From Brachionus koreanus (taxonomy: Eukaryota > Rotifera > Eurotatoria > Ploima > Brachionidae), in NCBI GenBank assembly GCA_016987375.1, contig PJRA01000274.1, positions 964,881 through 1,028,880 on the forward strand: DNA of 64,000 nt, read 5' to 3'. The notes under the pieces were generated by a model. That model saw nothing but the letters and a program-made list of their open reading frames with translations, ran no database searches and was not told the DNA's origin. Shown here piece by piece: positions 11,150 through 26,850 of the stretch. The translations under genes and the position numbers were made by a program. Every line of letters starts with the position of its first letter. Position 1 is the stretch's first letter.

Positions 11150-12179
11150 ATGACTTCAAATGATACAAAGCCTTTTGAAAAAGTAGTTGTACATCCACTT
11201 GTACTTCTAAGTGTTGTTGATCATTTTAACCGAATGAAGCAAGTCGGCAACACAAAAAGAGTGGTCGGTATTCTATTGGGTTCACTTAGAAATAAAGTTT
11301 TAGACATTTCCAACAGCTTTGCTGGTATGCTTTTATTTAGAATTAAAAAATGAATCAATCAATTAAATTACTTTTTATTCAGTTCCATTCGATGAAGAAG
11401 AAAAGAACAAAGATGTTTGGTTTTTTGATCATGAATATTTTGAAAATATGTATTCTATGTTCAAAAAAGTAAATGGTAAAAATAGCATTAAATTCTTCAA
11501 CATCAAGTTTAAATTTTAAAATAGCAAGGGAAAAAATAGTGGGTTGGTACCACACTGGTCCCCGGTTGCATCGAAATGACATAGCTATTAATGACTTTAT
11601 TAAAAGCTATAATCAGAATGCCGTTTTGGTAATAATAAATGCCGAACCGCCTGAGTTAGGTTTGCCAACTGAAGCTTACTTTTCAGTGGAAGAAATACAC
11701 GATGTATTTCAAAATTTTCTAAATTAGCCTTAAATGTAAAATTTTATTCAAAGGATGGTACTCCAACAACTAAAACTTTTGAGCACCTACCATCTGAAAT
11801 CGGAGCTGAAGAAGCCGAAGAAGTTGGAGTCGAGCATTTGCTTCGAGATATAAGAAACATAACAGTCGGAAGCTTAAGTCAAAGAATAACTAATCAGTTG
11901 AATGGTCTAAAAGGATTTTATTCTAGCTTAAATGACATAAAATCTTATTTAGATAAAGTAATAAAAGGAGAACTACCAGTTAATCATCAAATTGTCTATC
12001 ATTTACAAGATATATTTAATTTATTGCCTGAGATAAATATGCCTGATTTTGTTAAGTCAACATTTGTCAAAACAAACGATCAAGCATTAGTTGTTTATTT
12101 AGCTTCCATGATTAGATCTGTAATTGCCCTACACAACCTGATCAATAATAAAATACAAAATAAGGAAACCGCGAACTAA
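11150..12179 (+). CDS. PSMD7: 26S proteasome non-ATPase regulatory subunit 7 (Rpn8)
   Basis: Four coding exons, 11150..11324, 11383..11475, 11525..11703 and 11754..12179, phases 1, 1, 0, giving 290 residues. The N-terminal MPN domain is clear ([41 protein letters not shown]). As in other Rpn8 proteins the metal-binding HxH of the JAMM motif is absent (HTG here), so this is the inactive partner of Rpn11 in the proteasome lid. The C-terminal helices ([51 protein letters not shown]) are well conserved. The Lys/Glu-rich tail that extends vertebrate PSMD7 to 324 residues is missing, and the protein stops shortly after [11 protein letters not shown]. Introns are 49-58 bp. Confidence 0.96.
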
Positions 12180-12497
12180 ACTAGTTGATTATTGAAAAAT
12201 ACACTTTTTCTAACAGTGATTCGACAAATTTTTCTATAAAATTCGGAATTTAATTCTATTTAATTTAAATCAAATAAAAAATTAAAATTAATTTATTTAT
12301 TTCTTATTTTGTCTATTTTTATTTGAGTCATTAAAATAGTTAAAATTTTAACAAAAAAAGACTTTAGATTATTTTAAAAATTCATTCGATTTTGCTATAA
12401 AATTTACATATATAAGTTTTATTTGTTCATTTAAGTCAAAAAATAAAATAAGGTTTAATATGGTTAGTATTAGTAAGTTGAAGATCTGATTATGGCT
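12180..12497. other. Convergent 3' spacer between Rpn8 and ENY2
   Basis: About 320 bp between two tail-to-tail genes. It is AT-rich with AATAAA-like hexamers suitable for both 3' ends. Nothing else seen. Confidence 0.6.
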
Positions 12498-13235
12498 CTA
12501 CAAATCACTTTGTGATGCTAAAAAATGTCTAATTTTCATTAACAGTTCTTTTTTGACCGAATCTGGAACCAATGCTCTACCCTTAGGAACCATTTCAAGC
12601 ACAAGATCTTCTACAGTTATGTTGTCCAAACCTTTTTGCTTCACCACTTCTTGAATATTTGAAACAAGAATTTAAAATTGCTTATGAATAATTATTTCAA
12701 AACGATTACCTTTACAATGTGCTTTAACTTGATCTCTCCATCCACATTCAATTAATTTTTGCTGCAATGCTTCTTTAAGTCTAGAAAAATGAATTTAAAT
12801 ATTGCTGCTGAAAAATAGAATTCCCATAGATTGTTTAAATATTTTTTTAGGCTTTCAACTGGCAAACATATGATAATATTGAAATATTTGAAAATAAAAA
12901 ATTATGTTTCTTTCAAAGAAATAAAAAATTTCAACAAGGGAAATTAAAGATAGCTTGATAAAAATGGGATATAACTAAATTTAATGAGTTTTTTATAGAA
13001 ATAAAGCGAAAATTCGGTAATAAAATATTTAATAAAAATTCTCTATAGATTAAACAACTTCAAATTTCTGATTAGACTCTTTTAACTTTTTAAATAAATA
13101 TTATTTTTTTATTTTTGCCTTTCCAATATTCTTTAAAAATGTACAATACCTGTCCCTTTCGCCGGTTTCTATCAATTTTGCATTAATCGATGCTCTCATT
13201 TGTTGTTCTTTAGCAGCTCGATCCTTTTCGGCCAT
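12498..13235 (-). CDS. ENY2: Transcription and mRNA export factor ENY2 (Sus1)
   Basis: Three coding exons, 13235..13150, 12780..12710 and 12649..12498, phases 2 and 1, encode 102 residues, the normal size (human 101). The landmark segments are [55 protein letters not shown] and [15 protein letters not shown]2/Sus1 is an all-helical protein shared by the SAGA deubiquitinase module and the TREX-2 export complex at nuclear pores. The first intron is 369 bp, long for this window, and the second is 60 bp. The gene is head-to-head with DHX38, whose ATG is 411 bp away. Confidence 0.96.
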
Positions 13236-13646
13236 TTTTCTAAATTCTTAAATGCAAAAAAAATTATCATTTGAATATAAAACAAAGATATAAGAAAAAA
13301 AATCTAAGTTTTTTGTATTAAAGCTAATGAATAGCCTTTACTATACTCATTAAGAAAAGCCTCAATTTATTACTCACTATTTTGAATATTATACCAAATA
13401 ACTAATTATTCAAATAAAATAAAAATTCAAGCAAATAGAAACACAATTTTGCATTCAAATTGGTGAAATAAAAAAAAAATTTTATTTCATAATTGCACAA
13501 TCATAATAAAATTAAACAAACCTTAAATTCACTACAAAATAAAATCTAGCTTAACTAAATTTTAACAAAAAAATAAGACTATAATTATAAGGAAAAATTT
13601 TGTTTTTTTTTTTGAAATTTTTAAATTTCAAATGATATTCTAAAAA
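13236..13646. promoter_or_regulatory. Shared head-to-head promoter region, ENY2 / DHX38
   Basis: The 411 bp between the start codons of two divergent genes must contain both 5' UTRs and both promoters. It is AT-rich with poly-A/T tracts. I cannot identify a TATA box or other element with certainty in this base composition. Confidence 0.5.
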
Positions 13647-16600
13647 ATGTCTAACAATGATTATTCGGTTTTGATGCCACCTCCACAACAAGAGGGCGGT
13701 TTAATCAAAATGGCCAAGAAGAATCCAGACGTTGATCCTCATGAATTCAAGACACCTTTGCCAGTAGACACCAAGCCAAAAGGTTCAATACTCGGTCTAG
13801 ATGTACTTGCCGCTCGTAAGAAAAAGGAAAAACTGGAAAACGAGCAGAAACATCGTCAAGAAGAACCGAATAGCAAGCGTTCAAAAACCTACTCATTTAC
13901 AGGCGAAGAAGAGCCGATTGATTCAACCGATTCCAAAGGAGGAAAAGAGTCTAGAGAGCGAAATAATAGACACTATAGAGAAAGAAATTTCGATGAAAAA
14001 AAAACTCCAACTCCACACAGAAGCTATCACGACCGAATCGATCGTAGATACAAACATGATCGAAAAGGATTGTATGCTTCATCGAACGATTACTATGAAA
14101 GACGAGATAAAAAAAGATCCTGGGATGATTCAACTCCGCACAATTCAGATAGGATGGATTACATAAAAACTCCGAAAGGCTTGATCCGAGACAGTCCATC
14201 ACGTTCTGGATGGAGAGATGATGAAGACAAAGGTTATTACAAAAAGTCAAGCTGGGACTATACGCCTAAACGCGATCATAAAGAAAATCGAAGATATGAT
14301 GGGACACCAGTACCTACTCCTAGTCATAAATACAACAAATGGGCTGATGATAGAAAAAAAACTGGTGCCACTCCGCTTAAAAAAGAATCTGATAATTTTT
14401 CTAGTGATGAAGAGTATGAAGATGATCAAAAAAGACTCGATCGAGAATGGTACGGAATGGATGAAAATGAAGGCTTTGACCAAGAGAACAATTCGTTTGC
14501 GGCTATGAGTGAAAGCTTTTTAAATTTAAAACAAGAAAAAATGCAACAAAAATGGAAAAGAAAAGTATCGTTTCATGCTCAGCAAAGAAATAGAGATCAT
14601 CAAAAATGGGAAACAAACCGAATGCTGACCAGTGGTGTAGTTTCTCAAATTGACCCAGATGAGGATTTTGAAGACGAACTAGAGGCCAGAGTGCACATAA
14701 TTGTACGAAATATAGTACCACCATTTTTAGATGGTAGAATTACATTTACTAAACAATTTGAACCGGTTATACCATTGAAAGATCCTACATCAGACATGGC
14801 TATTGTTTGTCGCAAAGGATGTCAGTCAGTCAGACGCTTTAGAGAACAACGAGAAAGGCAACAAGCAGCTGAAAAGGTGAACAAACTTGCCGGCACTAAG
14901 TTGGGAAATATTCTTGGTATTCATGAAAAAAGTGATAAAGAAAAAGTAACTGAAGACGATTCGGTTGACTATAAAAAAAATCAACAGTTTGCTGATATAA
15001 TGAACGAACAAAAGTCACAGGCAGTTTCTGATTTTGCCACACGAAATACTTTAAAACAGCAAAGAGAGTATTTGCCAGTTTATGCAGTTAGAGAAGAGCT
15101 ACTTAAAATAATCCGCGAAAATACTGTAATTATTGTGGTAGGAGAAACAGGTTCTGGTAAAACAACTCAATTAACTCAGTATTTACACGAAGATGGCTTT
15201 ACTAAACGAGGCATTGTTTGTTGTACTCAACCGCGTAGAGTTGCTGCTATGTCTGTTGCAAAGCGTGTGTCAGAAGAAATGAATGTAAAGCTAGGCGAAG
15301 AAGTTGGCTATGCAATTCGATTTGAAGATTGTACATCTGATTCGACTGTTATCAAATATATGACTGATGGTATTTTGCTAAGAGAGAGTTTAAACGAGCC
15401 AGATTTGGACCGCTATTCAGCTATAATTATGGACGAAGCCCATGAACGATCATTGAATACGGATGTATTGTTTGGACTTTTGAGAGAAGTAATAAGCAGA
15501 CGACAAGATCTTAAATTAATTGTCACGTCGGCCACTATGGATGCAGATAAATTCTCTGCATTTTTCGGAAACGTAGTTGTATACAATATTCCAGGACGTA
15601 CATTTCCGGTTGAAATATTTTTTAGCAAAAACACTGTTGAGGATTATGTGGACGCGGCTGTTAAACAAGCGGTTCAATTGCATTTGGGTGCACCTGATGG
15701 TGATATATTGGTCTTTATGCCAGGTCAAGAAGATATTGATGCAACATGTGAAATGATTAAAGAAAAATTAGAAGCTCTAGTCGAAGAAGGAGCTAGACCA
15801 TTGTCAGTTTTGCCCATTTATTCTCAACTTCCAACTGATCTGCAGGCTAAAATATTTCAAAAAGCCGACCATGGAATGAGAAAAGTTGTCGTGGCCACAA
15901 ACATTGCTGAGACCAGTTTAACTGTTGATGGTATTAAGTATGTTATTGATGCAGGATATTGTAAATTAAAAGTTTTCAATCCACGTATTGGTATGGACGC
16001 TCTGCAAGTGTTTCCAATCAGTCAAGCTAACGCTGCACAACGAGCGGGTAGAGCAGGTCGTACTGGGCCAGGACAGTGCTTTCGTTTGTATTCAGATAGA
16101 AATTTTCGTGAAGAAATGCTGCGAACCAATGTGCCTGAAATACAACGAACAAATTTGTCTAATGTTATTTTATTGCTTAAGTCGCTAAAGGTTCAGGATT
16201 TGATGCAATTTCATTTTATGGATCCACCACCAAGCGATAACATGATGAATTCAATGTATCAATTGTGGATTTTGGGCGCTTTGGACAACACTGGTGAGCT
16301 TACCGAATTGGGCCGACAAATGGTCGAGTTTCCGCTCGATCCAGCCTTGTCTAAAATGGTTATAGTCGCTGGTGCTATGGGCTGTAGTGCTGAAATGATT
16401 ATTATTGTATCCATGTTGTCTGTGCCTTCCATATTTTACCGACCTAAGGGACGTGAGGAAGAAGCTATTTCGAAGCAAGAAAAATTTCAAGTGCCTGAAT
16501 CGGATCACTTGACTTTGTTGCATTTGTATCAACAATGGAAGATAAATGGATATTCGGCTAATTGGTGCACAGATCATTTCATACATGTCAAAGCTATGAA

Positions 16601-17171
16601 AAAGGTAAGAGAAATTCGACAACAATTGAAAGAAATTATGACTTCGCTAGATCTAAAGCTAATATCGTGTGGTACAGATTGGGATATAGTCAGAAAATGC
16701 ATCTGTTCGGCATATTTTCACCATGCTGCTCGACTAAAAGGCATAGGAGAATATGTAAATTTAAGAACTGGAATGCCTTGTCATTTGCATCCGACTAGTG
16801 CTTTGTATGGCATGGGCATGACTCCAGATTATATTGTGTACCATGAGCTCGTAATGACTATTAAGGAATACATGCAATGTGTTACTGCTGTCGATGGACA
16901 GTGGCTAGCCGAATTGGGTCCCATGTTTTTTAGTCTTAAAGACTCGTCAAAATCAAAAGCTGAAAGTAGGAAAAAGTTTGTAAATGAGAGAATTGCCATG
17001 GAGAACGAAATGAAAGAGGCTCAAGAAAAAATTGAGCAAAAGGAAAGAGAAAAAGAAATGTCTTTTGTACCAAGTAAACGCACACATATTATCACACCTG
17101 GTAGAGCTAATAATGACGATTTAAAAAAAGAAGCTATGACTCCGACGCCGCGTAGACGATTTGGTCTTTAA
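13647..17171 (+). CDS. DHX38: Pre-mRNA-splicing ATP-dependent RNA helicase DHX38 (Prp16)
   Basis: A single exon of 1174 codons (human 1227). The first ~350 residues are hydrophilic, rich in Arg/Asp/Lys and Ser, as in DHX38. A typical linker follows ([22 protein letters not shown]). The DEAH-box core has Walker A GETGSGKT at residues 499-506, DEAH at 596-599, SAT at 628-630, and motif [14 protein letters not shown] from 798. Downstream are the winged-helix/ratchet (helicase-associated) region and the OB-fold ([37 protein letters not shown]), ending in [10 protein letters not shown]. Prp16 remodels the spliceosome between the two catalytic steps. The family identity is clear from the N-terminal linker, which separates it from DHX8/DHX16. 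The lack of introns over 3.5 kb contrasts with its neighbours. Confidence 0.97.
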   Translation: MSNNDYSVLMPPPQQEGGLIKMAKKNPDVDPHEFKTPLPVDTKPKGSILGLDVLAARKKKEKLENEQKHRQEEPNSKRSKTYSFTGEEEPIDSTDSKGGKESRERNNRHYRERNFDEKKTPTPHRSYHDRIDRRYKHDRKGLYASSNDYYERRDKKRSWDDSTPHNSDRMDYIKTPKGLIRDSPSRSGWRDDEDKGYYKKSSWDYTPKRDHKENRRYDGTPVPTPSHKYNKWADDRKKTGATPLKKESDNFSSDEEYEDDQKRLDREWYGMDENEGFDQENNSFAAMSESFLNLKQEKMQQKWKRKVSFHAQQRNRDHQKWETNRMLTSGVVSQIDPDEDFEDELEARVHIIVRNIVPPFLDGRITFTKQFEPVIPLKDPTSDMAIVCRKGCQSVRRFREQRERQQAAEKVNKLAGTKLGNILGIHEKSDKEKVTEDDSVDYKKNQQFADIMNEQKSQAVSDFATRNTLKQQREYLPVYAVREELLKIIRENTVIIVVGETGSGKTTQLTQYLHEDGFTKRGIVCCTQPRRVAAMSVAKRVSEEMNVKLGEEVGYAIRFEDCTSDSTVIKYMTDGILLRESLNEPDLDRYSAIIMDEAHERSLNTDVLFGLLREVISRRQDLKLIVTSATMDADKFSAFFGNVVVYNIPGRTFPVEIFFSKNTVEDYVDAAVKQAVQLHLGAPDGDILVFMPGQEDIDATCEMIKEKLEALVEEGARPLSVLPIYSQLPTDLQAKIFQKADHGMRKVVVATNIAETSLTVDGIKYVIDAGYCKLKVFNPRIGMDALQVFPISQANAAQRAGRAGRTGPGQCFRLYSDRNFREEMLRTNVPEIQRTNLSNVILLLKSLKVQDLMQFHFMDPPPSDNMMNSMYQLWILGALDNTGELTELGRQMVEFPLDPALSKMVIVAGAMGCSAEMIIIVSMLSVPSIFYRPKGREEEAISKQEKFQVPESDHLTLLHLYQQWKINGYSANWCTDHFIHVKAMKKVREIRQQLKEIMTSLDLKLISCGTDWDIVRKCICSAYFHHAARLKGIGEYVNLRTGMPCHLHPTSALYGMGMTPDYIVYHELVMTIKEYMQCVTAVDGQWLAELGPMFFSLKDSSKSKAESRKKFVNERIAMENEMKEAQEKIEQKEREKEMSFVPSKRTHIITPGRANNDDLKKEAMTPTPRRRFGL

Positions 17172-19782
<2,611 letters not shown>

Positions 19783-20126
19783 CTTAATAAATCAATTTTA
19801 AAAAATATCTTCTTTTTTAATGTCGATATTTTCAAAATTAAAGCATCTAATTTTCTAAAATAAATATATAAGAAAAATGTTCATTTTGGAAACTTTATTA
19901 AAAAAACGAAATCTAAAATTTTATTACAAATATTTAATTCTAATAATAAAAAGCTCCAACAGGTTAACTGTAGAGCAATTCTATATAAATAGTTTGTCTA
20001 AAAACGGTTTGTCTTTTTTCAATTAAAACTTATTTTAATCTAAGAAATCAAAACAAAATTATTAACTTAAAAAGGTCTCCTAATTATTTTTAAAATAAAG
20101 GTTTATTTTAAAATATGGCTTATTAC
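19783..20126. other. Convergent 3' spacer
   Basis: 344 bp between the ends of NMNAT and the chromodomain gene; AT-rich, no other feature seen. Confidence 0.6.
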
Positions 20127-21540
20127 TCAATATTTCATTTTATTGAAATAATCAATTACATCTTCTGGCTTGTCTATTTCATCTATATGGTGAAATTTTT
20201 TTACCGGTTCTCTTCTTTTTCGGCTAAATACGCAATTAACCATTGATTCATTTTCCCAAGAACTTAAAAATTTAATTAAAATATCTTCAAGTAAAAATTA
20301 GTTGCTCACGGTTCAAATTTATATGGACCAAAATCTTTCCATTTTACCAAAAATTGAATTTTACCATCTTTATTTCGTTCATTCAAAATGGCTTCGTAGT
20401 CCCATAAAATGTCTTCTGGGTGCACATAATTGTCAAAGTCTGAATCAGAGTTGGAATTATCATTCTTTAATTCATTAAAAGAGCTATTTGGTGAGCTATT
20501 TAATTCTCTGGTTGATGTACTTCTAATTTTTTTACAAATATTTCTTCTAATTGATGCTCTAGGGGACTTGATTAAAAAGAAAAAAATTTTTTTTTGAATA
20601 CATCGATTTAGTAGTACTTTTTTTCTTTCAGACGAATTTTTTCTGCTTCTCTTTTTACAGAATCCCGAAGAATAATCTAGAAAATATTTAATTTATTTTA
20701 AAATAATATTGAAATTTTTTCTTCAACTAATGATTTCTTTAAAGTCAGTGAAGCTTATTTTTTATAGAACTCGCTTGTGCAAAAGTCATAAAAGTTTGTC
20801 ATCTTAAAGTCTTTTGAACAACTCTAGAAAAGAAAGAAAAAAAATTACCACATTTCTCTAATTTAAAAGAATTAAAATCTTCATTCCAAACAACTTTACA
20901 TATATTTCTATTCCAAATATCAAAAGATGGTATTTTTAATTTTTCATCTTTAAATCAAAATAAAATTTTTAACATTAAACAAAAATTAAAAAAATATACT
21001 CTCTATCTGTTCTAAAATTTCATCAATTTCTAAAGATTTTTTACTTTTTTTTGCAAACGTTAAGGCACAAAGATATTTAAAGAATTTAACCGATTTTCCA
21101 AATCTTTGTGAAGCCCCATCGCTTGAGCTAATTTTATAGTTCACAAAATCGTACAGTTCTTCATTCTTTATATCATCTCTGAATTTTTTCAAAAAAAGGA
21201 ATTTTTTCTCGTGGTGATCATATTCAACAAAGACATTTTTATTACACGATCGCCACAAATTATAATAGCCGTAGAAATCTGGAACTTTGGCTCCTCGTTC
21301 TAAAAAAATTCATTTGAATATTTGAATAATTGAATTGAAATTATTACTTTTAAACATATTGCATAAAACAACGTGGTTTTGTGGTATAGGACGTTCTTTA
21401 TCAGACTTAATACCTAGTTCTTTTAAGAAAAATTCTCTTCCGCATAAAAAATAAAATCTTGATCGAAAACTTATAAATTCTTCATAATCCTTATTTAAAA
21501 AATAAATCAAAATTCTAATTTTATTAATTCAGTTTACCAT
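20127..21540 (-). CDS. Chromodomain protein with an unrecognised N-terminal half
   Basis: Seven coding exons fit in phase: 21540..21538, 21489..21348, 21299..21000, 20947..20849, 20676..20618, 20566..20310, 20262..20127, for 331 residues. The C-terminal ~90 residues hold a chromodomain: an acidic run (DNSNSDSDFDN), then WDYEAILNERNKDGKIQFLVKW, KDFGPYKFEP and SWENESMV, matching the VExIlxxR...YLVKWKGY..TWEPxENL pattern. This would read histone methyl-lysine, HP1/Polycomb style. A basic Lys/Arg/Ser linker (CKKRSRKNSSERKKSPRAS) precedes it and could be a nuclear localisation signal. The first ~190 residues (FRSRFYFLCGREFFLKELG, KVPDFYGYYNLWRSC, SDGASQRFGKSVKFFKYL) match nothing I know. The first exon would contain only the ATG, so the true start could lie in an unseen upstream exon. 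Confidence 0.7.
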
Positions 21541-22842
21541 ATTTTTAAAAAATGCAATTTATGAGTTGAAAATATTTATTTTAAAATTTTTTGATGTTAA
21601 TATAAAAAATGAAATTACAAAATAAATAAAAAATAATTTGACTAGATTTCTTTAAAATTTTTGAAGAGTGCAAATGATGATTAACTTTTTAATTCGAATA
21701 GGAATGTGTTTCTATTTTTTTTGAATAAAATTCTTGGCCGATTAGTTGTTATCAAGGTCAATAAGATTTTTAAATTATTTTCTTTTGGAATTAAATTATT
21801 TGAAAAAAGTAACTTTTTAAAAAATTTAACAATTTAAAAAAAAAAACAAGTAATAAGAGCAGCTGAGTATCCGTAACCAAACATGAATTTTTGCTAGAAA
21901 ATTTTTTAATTATAATACTTGTACAAAGCAACTTGAATTGAAATAGAATCAAAATATATTGTTTTTTTTTTGTTAAAAAAAAATGAAAGGTTTCTTTTTT
22001 ATTTGATCTTTATTAATTAATTAATTTTCTAATTTAATTTTTAAAAGCTTTACTATGGCCCAAGATACTGAAAATCAATTAGTAATTAAATTTTTAATCT
22101 TAATAATTTAATTAAATTTTATTTTATTTAACTTTTCTTGATTTTTAATTTGAATTTTTTAATCTGAAGGATCATTAGCTCGGTACAGGAAACAAATAAA
22201 TAAATAAATTCAGATTTTTGTCATATTCGAACAATTCCGTTAACAAAATAAAACGCTTACCTAGGCTTTATTTATTTTTATACTTGTAATTTAGTAGTTT
22301 GTTGGTATTAATAATAAAAATTTAAGTTTATATGATAAAACATAATAATAGCAAAAAAAAATGCTTTCACCAATCTTTAAAAAAATTTAATAATTTAGTT
22401 TAGTTTATTGAATAAATATAAATGGAACTATTTGATGACATACTACGTTGTTTAAGAAAATTCATCTTCTCTCATGTGTGTTTTGATTCCTATTTTTGCT
22501 ATATAAATTATTTTAGCTATATAAAATTTAAAAATAGTTAAATTGAAAATTTTACTAATCCATTTAAAAATATATTATTAAATTTAAAATTTTGAATCAA
22601 TTATTTGGTGAAAAAACTTGAAAATTAAAACTAAAATCAAATATAAAAGTTAATTTAATTTAGTCAAAATTCTTGAAAAATAAACCAAAAAATAATTTTT
22701 CGAAAAAAAATTGTGAACCCTACTATGATTTTTTTAATACTTACATTAACATCAAAGCGAGTCATGATAAAAATTTAGTTTAAAATTTGATTCAGTCGAA
22801 CGAATTTTGTACTAGGCATTTAAATAGTTATTTTGTTTAGAT
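21541..22842. other. Divergent intergenic spacer
   Basis: Head-to-head spacer between the chromodomain gene and NOMO, so both promoters should be here. It contains copy B of the dispersed repeat (22394-22492) and a short TAAA repeat near 22193. No gene seen. Confidence 0.6.
22394..22492. repeat. Dispersed ~100 bp repeat, copy B
   Basis: TTTAGTTTAGTTTATT, then ATATAAATGGAACT, TGATGACATAC and CGTTGTTTA, matches copy C at 27477-27600 base for base over several short blocks and copy A at 8411-8515 more weakly. The right half is more diverged. Confidence 0.55.
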
Positions 22843-25800
22843 ATGAAAGAAATATTTCAACTGACGTTCTTCATTTTATTGTTTTTTCAAAACTGTTACA
22901 CTGAGGACGTAATAGGTTGCGGAGGATTCATTAAATCGAATACCGAAATAAATTTCAAAATTATTAAAGTAAAATTAATAACCAAAGATGGAGCTTTGAA
23001 ATATACTACAGAAGCTTCACCAGTAAATGGATACTACATGATTCCTGTTTATGCCAAAGGTGAATATATTTTGCAAGTGAATCCACCACCTGGCTGGAGT
23101 TTTGGTAATGTTTAACTTCTAAAAATAAGTTTATAAATTAAAAACTTTGATGTAGAGCCGGAACAGGTATCTCTAAATGTTGATGGAGAAAACGATCCTT
23201 GTAGTCGCAATGAAGACATAAATTTTTTCTTCAAAGGTTTCGGTCTTTCAGGAAAAGTGGCAAGTCAAGGTGACACCAAAAATCGCGGTCCTTCTGGAGT
23301 TAAATTAAATCTAATATTGGATGGTAAACAAATTGACTCGACTGTTTCCGGTAATGATGGAACATATTATTTTTCTAATGTGATGCCTGGAAAATATCAA
23401 GTTGAGGCATCTGACCCTTTATTTAAATTCGAAAGAAGCAAAGTTCAAGTAGAACTGTCTAAAGAAAACTGGTTCGCCAAAGAGCATATTGTCATAAGTG
23501 GATACAAAGTTGAAGGTTTTGTTTTAACCGAAGACCAAAGCGGAATTCAAAATGCAATTGTTGAGCTGCATTTTAAAGAAAATGGACAAAATTTTGATAC
23601 CAAAAATTTTGAATGCGATCATTCGGTAAAAAAAGACACTCTTATTTGTTTAGTAAAGACAGATGATAATGGAAAGTTTACTTTTGGTAATATAATGTTT
23701 GGAAAATATAATCTAGTAGCCAAATATTCTATAAGAAATTTACAATTCTTTATGAAACCTGATTTACTTCAAATAGATTTGACCAAGCATTCCAATTTAA
23801 AATTAATTGAAAATTTTATTCTCAATTCAGTAACAATTAGAGGAAAGATTTTTGTTGCCAAAAATAAACCATTGGAAACAGCAGAAGTTCAACTAAACGG
23901 CAAAAGACTTTTGTTAAACAAAAATGGTGAATTTTTAATGGAAAATTTATCAAATGGAAATTACAAGTTATCAGTAAATGCCAAAAATATTTACTACAAT
24001 GATCGTAATATCAATTTAGATCTATCTAATCGAAAAATTTTGGATTCCAATGCTAATTTGCTGAATCTAGTTGAACTAACTCCTAAATCATTTGATGTAT
24101 GTGGTCAAGTGCGCATCAAGAACTCTAATTTGTTAACGAATCTAGCTGAATCTATTAAAATCAAATGCTCCGTAGACAATAAGCTCTATAGAACAATTGC
24201 TTTAGACAAAGAGTTAAAATTCTGTTTAGCTTTAGACACCAACACAAATTATGTCTTTAAAGCCGAGCTAAGCGAAAAGCTTTCTCAAATTTTAAGACTA
24301 GTTCCACTAGAGAGAAAAATAATACTCACTGACGGTCCAATTTTTGATGCCAATTTCGAACAGTTAGAAGCTAAATTAGATGGAAAAATAGAATTTATAC
24401 CAAATGAACAAGTACCAAATGATTTTAGTGTAACAATTAAATCAATTGACTCAACTTGGAAACAAATTATTCCGATTAAATGTTCAAACTATCAAAAAGA
24501 AAAGCAACCTGTGTCTCAGTGTTCATTTATTTTAAACAATTTGCTCTTTGGAAGCTACTTATTGAGCACTAACTATGACGATTTGTATTGTTGGAAAATG
24601 GCTAATAATCAGCAATCTTTGACCATAAATGTTGATTCCGAATTACAAAAAATTTCAGTTCAACAATATGGATTTAAGTTAAAATATAGATTAAGTCACA
24701 AAAATTCAATTTTAAGTTTAATCGATAGGGAAAAAAATATCCTATATAGTAGAAATATTATCAAAAATACTGATTTAAGTGATGAAATTTGCTTGCCTAA
24801 AAAGGCTGATTATACCATTCAAATTGATTCCTGCCATAGGTTTACGGATGTTAATTCGGACCGTGACACAATTAGCATAAAATCTGATATGTTCCAAAAA
24901 GGCCTCAACCAGTTGAATTTATATGCATTGAGACATAAAATGACTGTGGATGTAGTATATCAATTTAATGATGATAAAGATAAACTTGCAGTGAATAATA
25001 ATAATTTTAAAGTTTTGATAAAAAATAACGAGCAGTTAATAGAGACATTGCAATTAGAGAAAAAATCTGAGCTCAAAAATAAAATAATATTTTCGAGCAA
25101 GACTTGGCTACCTGCCAAAGTAAATTATGCTATTCAAGCTCAGTCTGATAAGGCACTTTTTGAAATAAGCGAAAAACAAATTGAGGTAAATGAAGACAAT
25201 TGTGATTTAAATCATATTAGCTTTGATTCAATTCTGGGTATTTTTATTAGTGGAAAAATTCAAGGCAAAAATTTAGATTCTGTTGATTTGGCGCTTAAAT
25301 TTTCATCAGATAACACAATTATCCAAGAAATTCAAGTAACAGGCTCGAGTGGATTCAAGTTGGGTCCTCTTAAGGCACCCTATTCTCTTTATAATGTAGA
25401 ATTATCAAAATCAGGCTATCAGTTTAACATTCTAAAATCTCAAGTTCAAGAAGGCAACTACAATTTAGAATACGAAGCTGTTAAACTTGGTCAACTTAAG
25501 GTTAATGTTGTTGATGCAAAAGAAAAAAACAATCTAGAAAATGTCCTTCTTAGCTTAAGCTCAGAAAATCGTCAATTTAGACAAACTATTCGAACTGACT
25601 CAAGTGGTTTAATTTCTTTCGACAATTTAAAACCAGGCATGTATTATTTGTTGCTAATGATGCAAGAATATGAGTTTACACCCAATTCACATCCAATTCA
25701 GATTACTGACGGCTTTAATTCAAATTTGTTGGTACAAGCAAATAGAGTGGCCTTTAGCGTCTTTGGAAAAGTAACTTCCATTAATGGCCAAGCTGAAACT

Positions 25801-26850
25801 GATGTAACCGTTGAGGCCAATGGCTTAAGAAGTTTTGAGGATGAGTCAGATACAGAAAATGAAAATTGCCGATCAAGTAAAGAAAATGCACAATGTGATG
25901 AATTTTATGGAACCTATCGCATTCGAAACCTAAGACCCGGATGTGTTTATGAGCTCAAGATAGTGACCAAAGCAAAAGATCGAGAATTTAGAATCATACC
26001 AGAAAAATTTATTCTAAACATGAGTCAAGCAGATATTTTAGAGAAAAATTTTGTTCTAGTTGACCAAGTCAATAAAATGGATATATCTATTGGTACTAAA
26101 TACAAACTCCATGAGCAATTGTCTTTAAAATCTAGAAAAACAAACAGCTTTGTTAGAGTCAACTTATTTAGAGCAAATCAACCAGATCAAATTATTCAAT
26201 CCATTTATTCACCAGTTAATTCAATTGTATACTTAAACTCGTTAGGCCGGGATAAAACACAGTATTCTTTAACTGTTCAACTTTTGTTTCCAAGCACTAT
26301 TTCGGTATTTGGAAATTTAAATCAAAATCAAATAAACCAATTGCAACAATTGCCAGTAATTGATAATAAAGAATTTAATTTTAATGCTGACAAGTCTCAT
26401 GTTCATTTTAATTTTGAGTTTAAAGAAGAAAAAGAGATTGATAGCGCCGATATATTTCATTTAGGACAAGAGAAATATCAAAATGTTTATTTGACCATAC
26501 CATTATTTTTAATATTGATATTTTTAGTCTTAAATTGGACTAAAGTACGGGATTATTTTTTAAATTTAAACGATCGGATTTCAGAGAAAGGTGGATTAGC
26601 AAATGTTTTGCAAAAGCCAGCTTTTGAACAGGCTTCATCACAATCTAAAGTCAAATCGAAAGTAAAAAAATCTAAAGACCATGGAAGTGATAATGAAACT
26701 ATTCAAAGAAATATCAGACAAAAAGCTAGTCAACAAAATGATGGTTCGTCTGAGCAGAGCGATGGTGAAAACTCTGGTTTGAAAACTATCGAGGATGGCG
26801 ACTTACTCGTTTTACATACTCGTAAACAACGAGTCAAGAAAGCACTTTAA
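22843..26850 (+). CDS. NOMO: NOMO (Nodal modulator) ER membrane protein
   Basis: Two coding exons, 22843..23104 and 23156..26850, phase 1, give 1318 residues (human 1222). A signal peptide (KEIFQLTFFILLFFQNCYT) is followed by DVIGCGGFIKSNTEINF, YTTEASPVNGYYMIPVYAKG and PPPGWSF, diagnostic of the NOMO N-terminus. The rest is a chain of carboxypeptidase-regulatory-like beta-sandwich domains, each with a G-x-V..G....V.L start and DxxGxFxFxxxxPGxY end. A transmembrane segment (VYLTIPLFLILIFLVLNW) lies near residue 1200, leaving a charged cytosolic tail of about 100 residues. NOMO acts with nicalin and TMEM147 in the ER translocon for multipass proteins. The C-terminus RVKKAL ends in KKxx, the dilysine ER-retrieval signal, which fits that location. 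Confidence 0.95.

Noticed and set aside
20740..20835. Possible extra exon in the chromodomain gene (DFKMTNFYDFCTS)
   Set aside because: Including it leaves no phase-compatible junction to the next exon, whereas skipping it joins 20849 to 20676 in frame.
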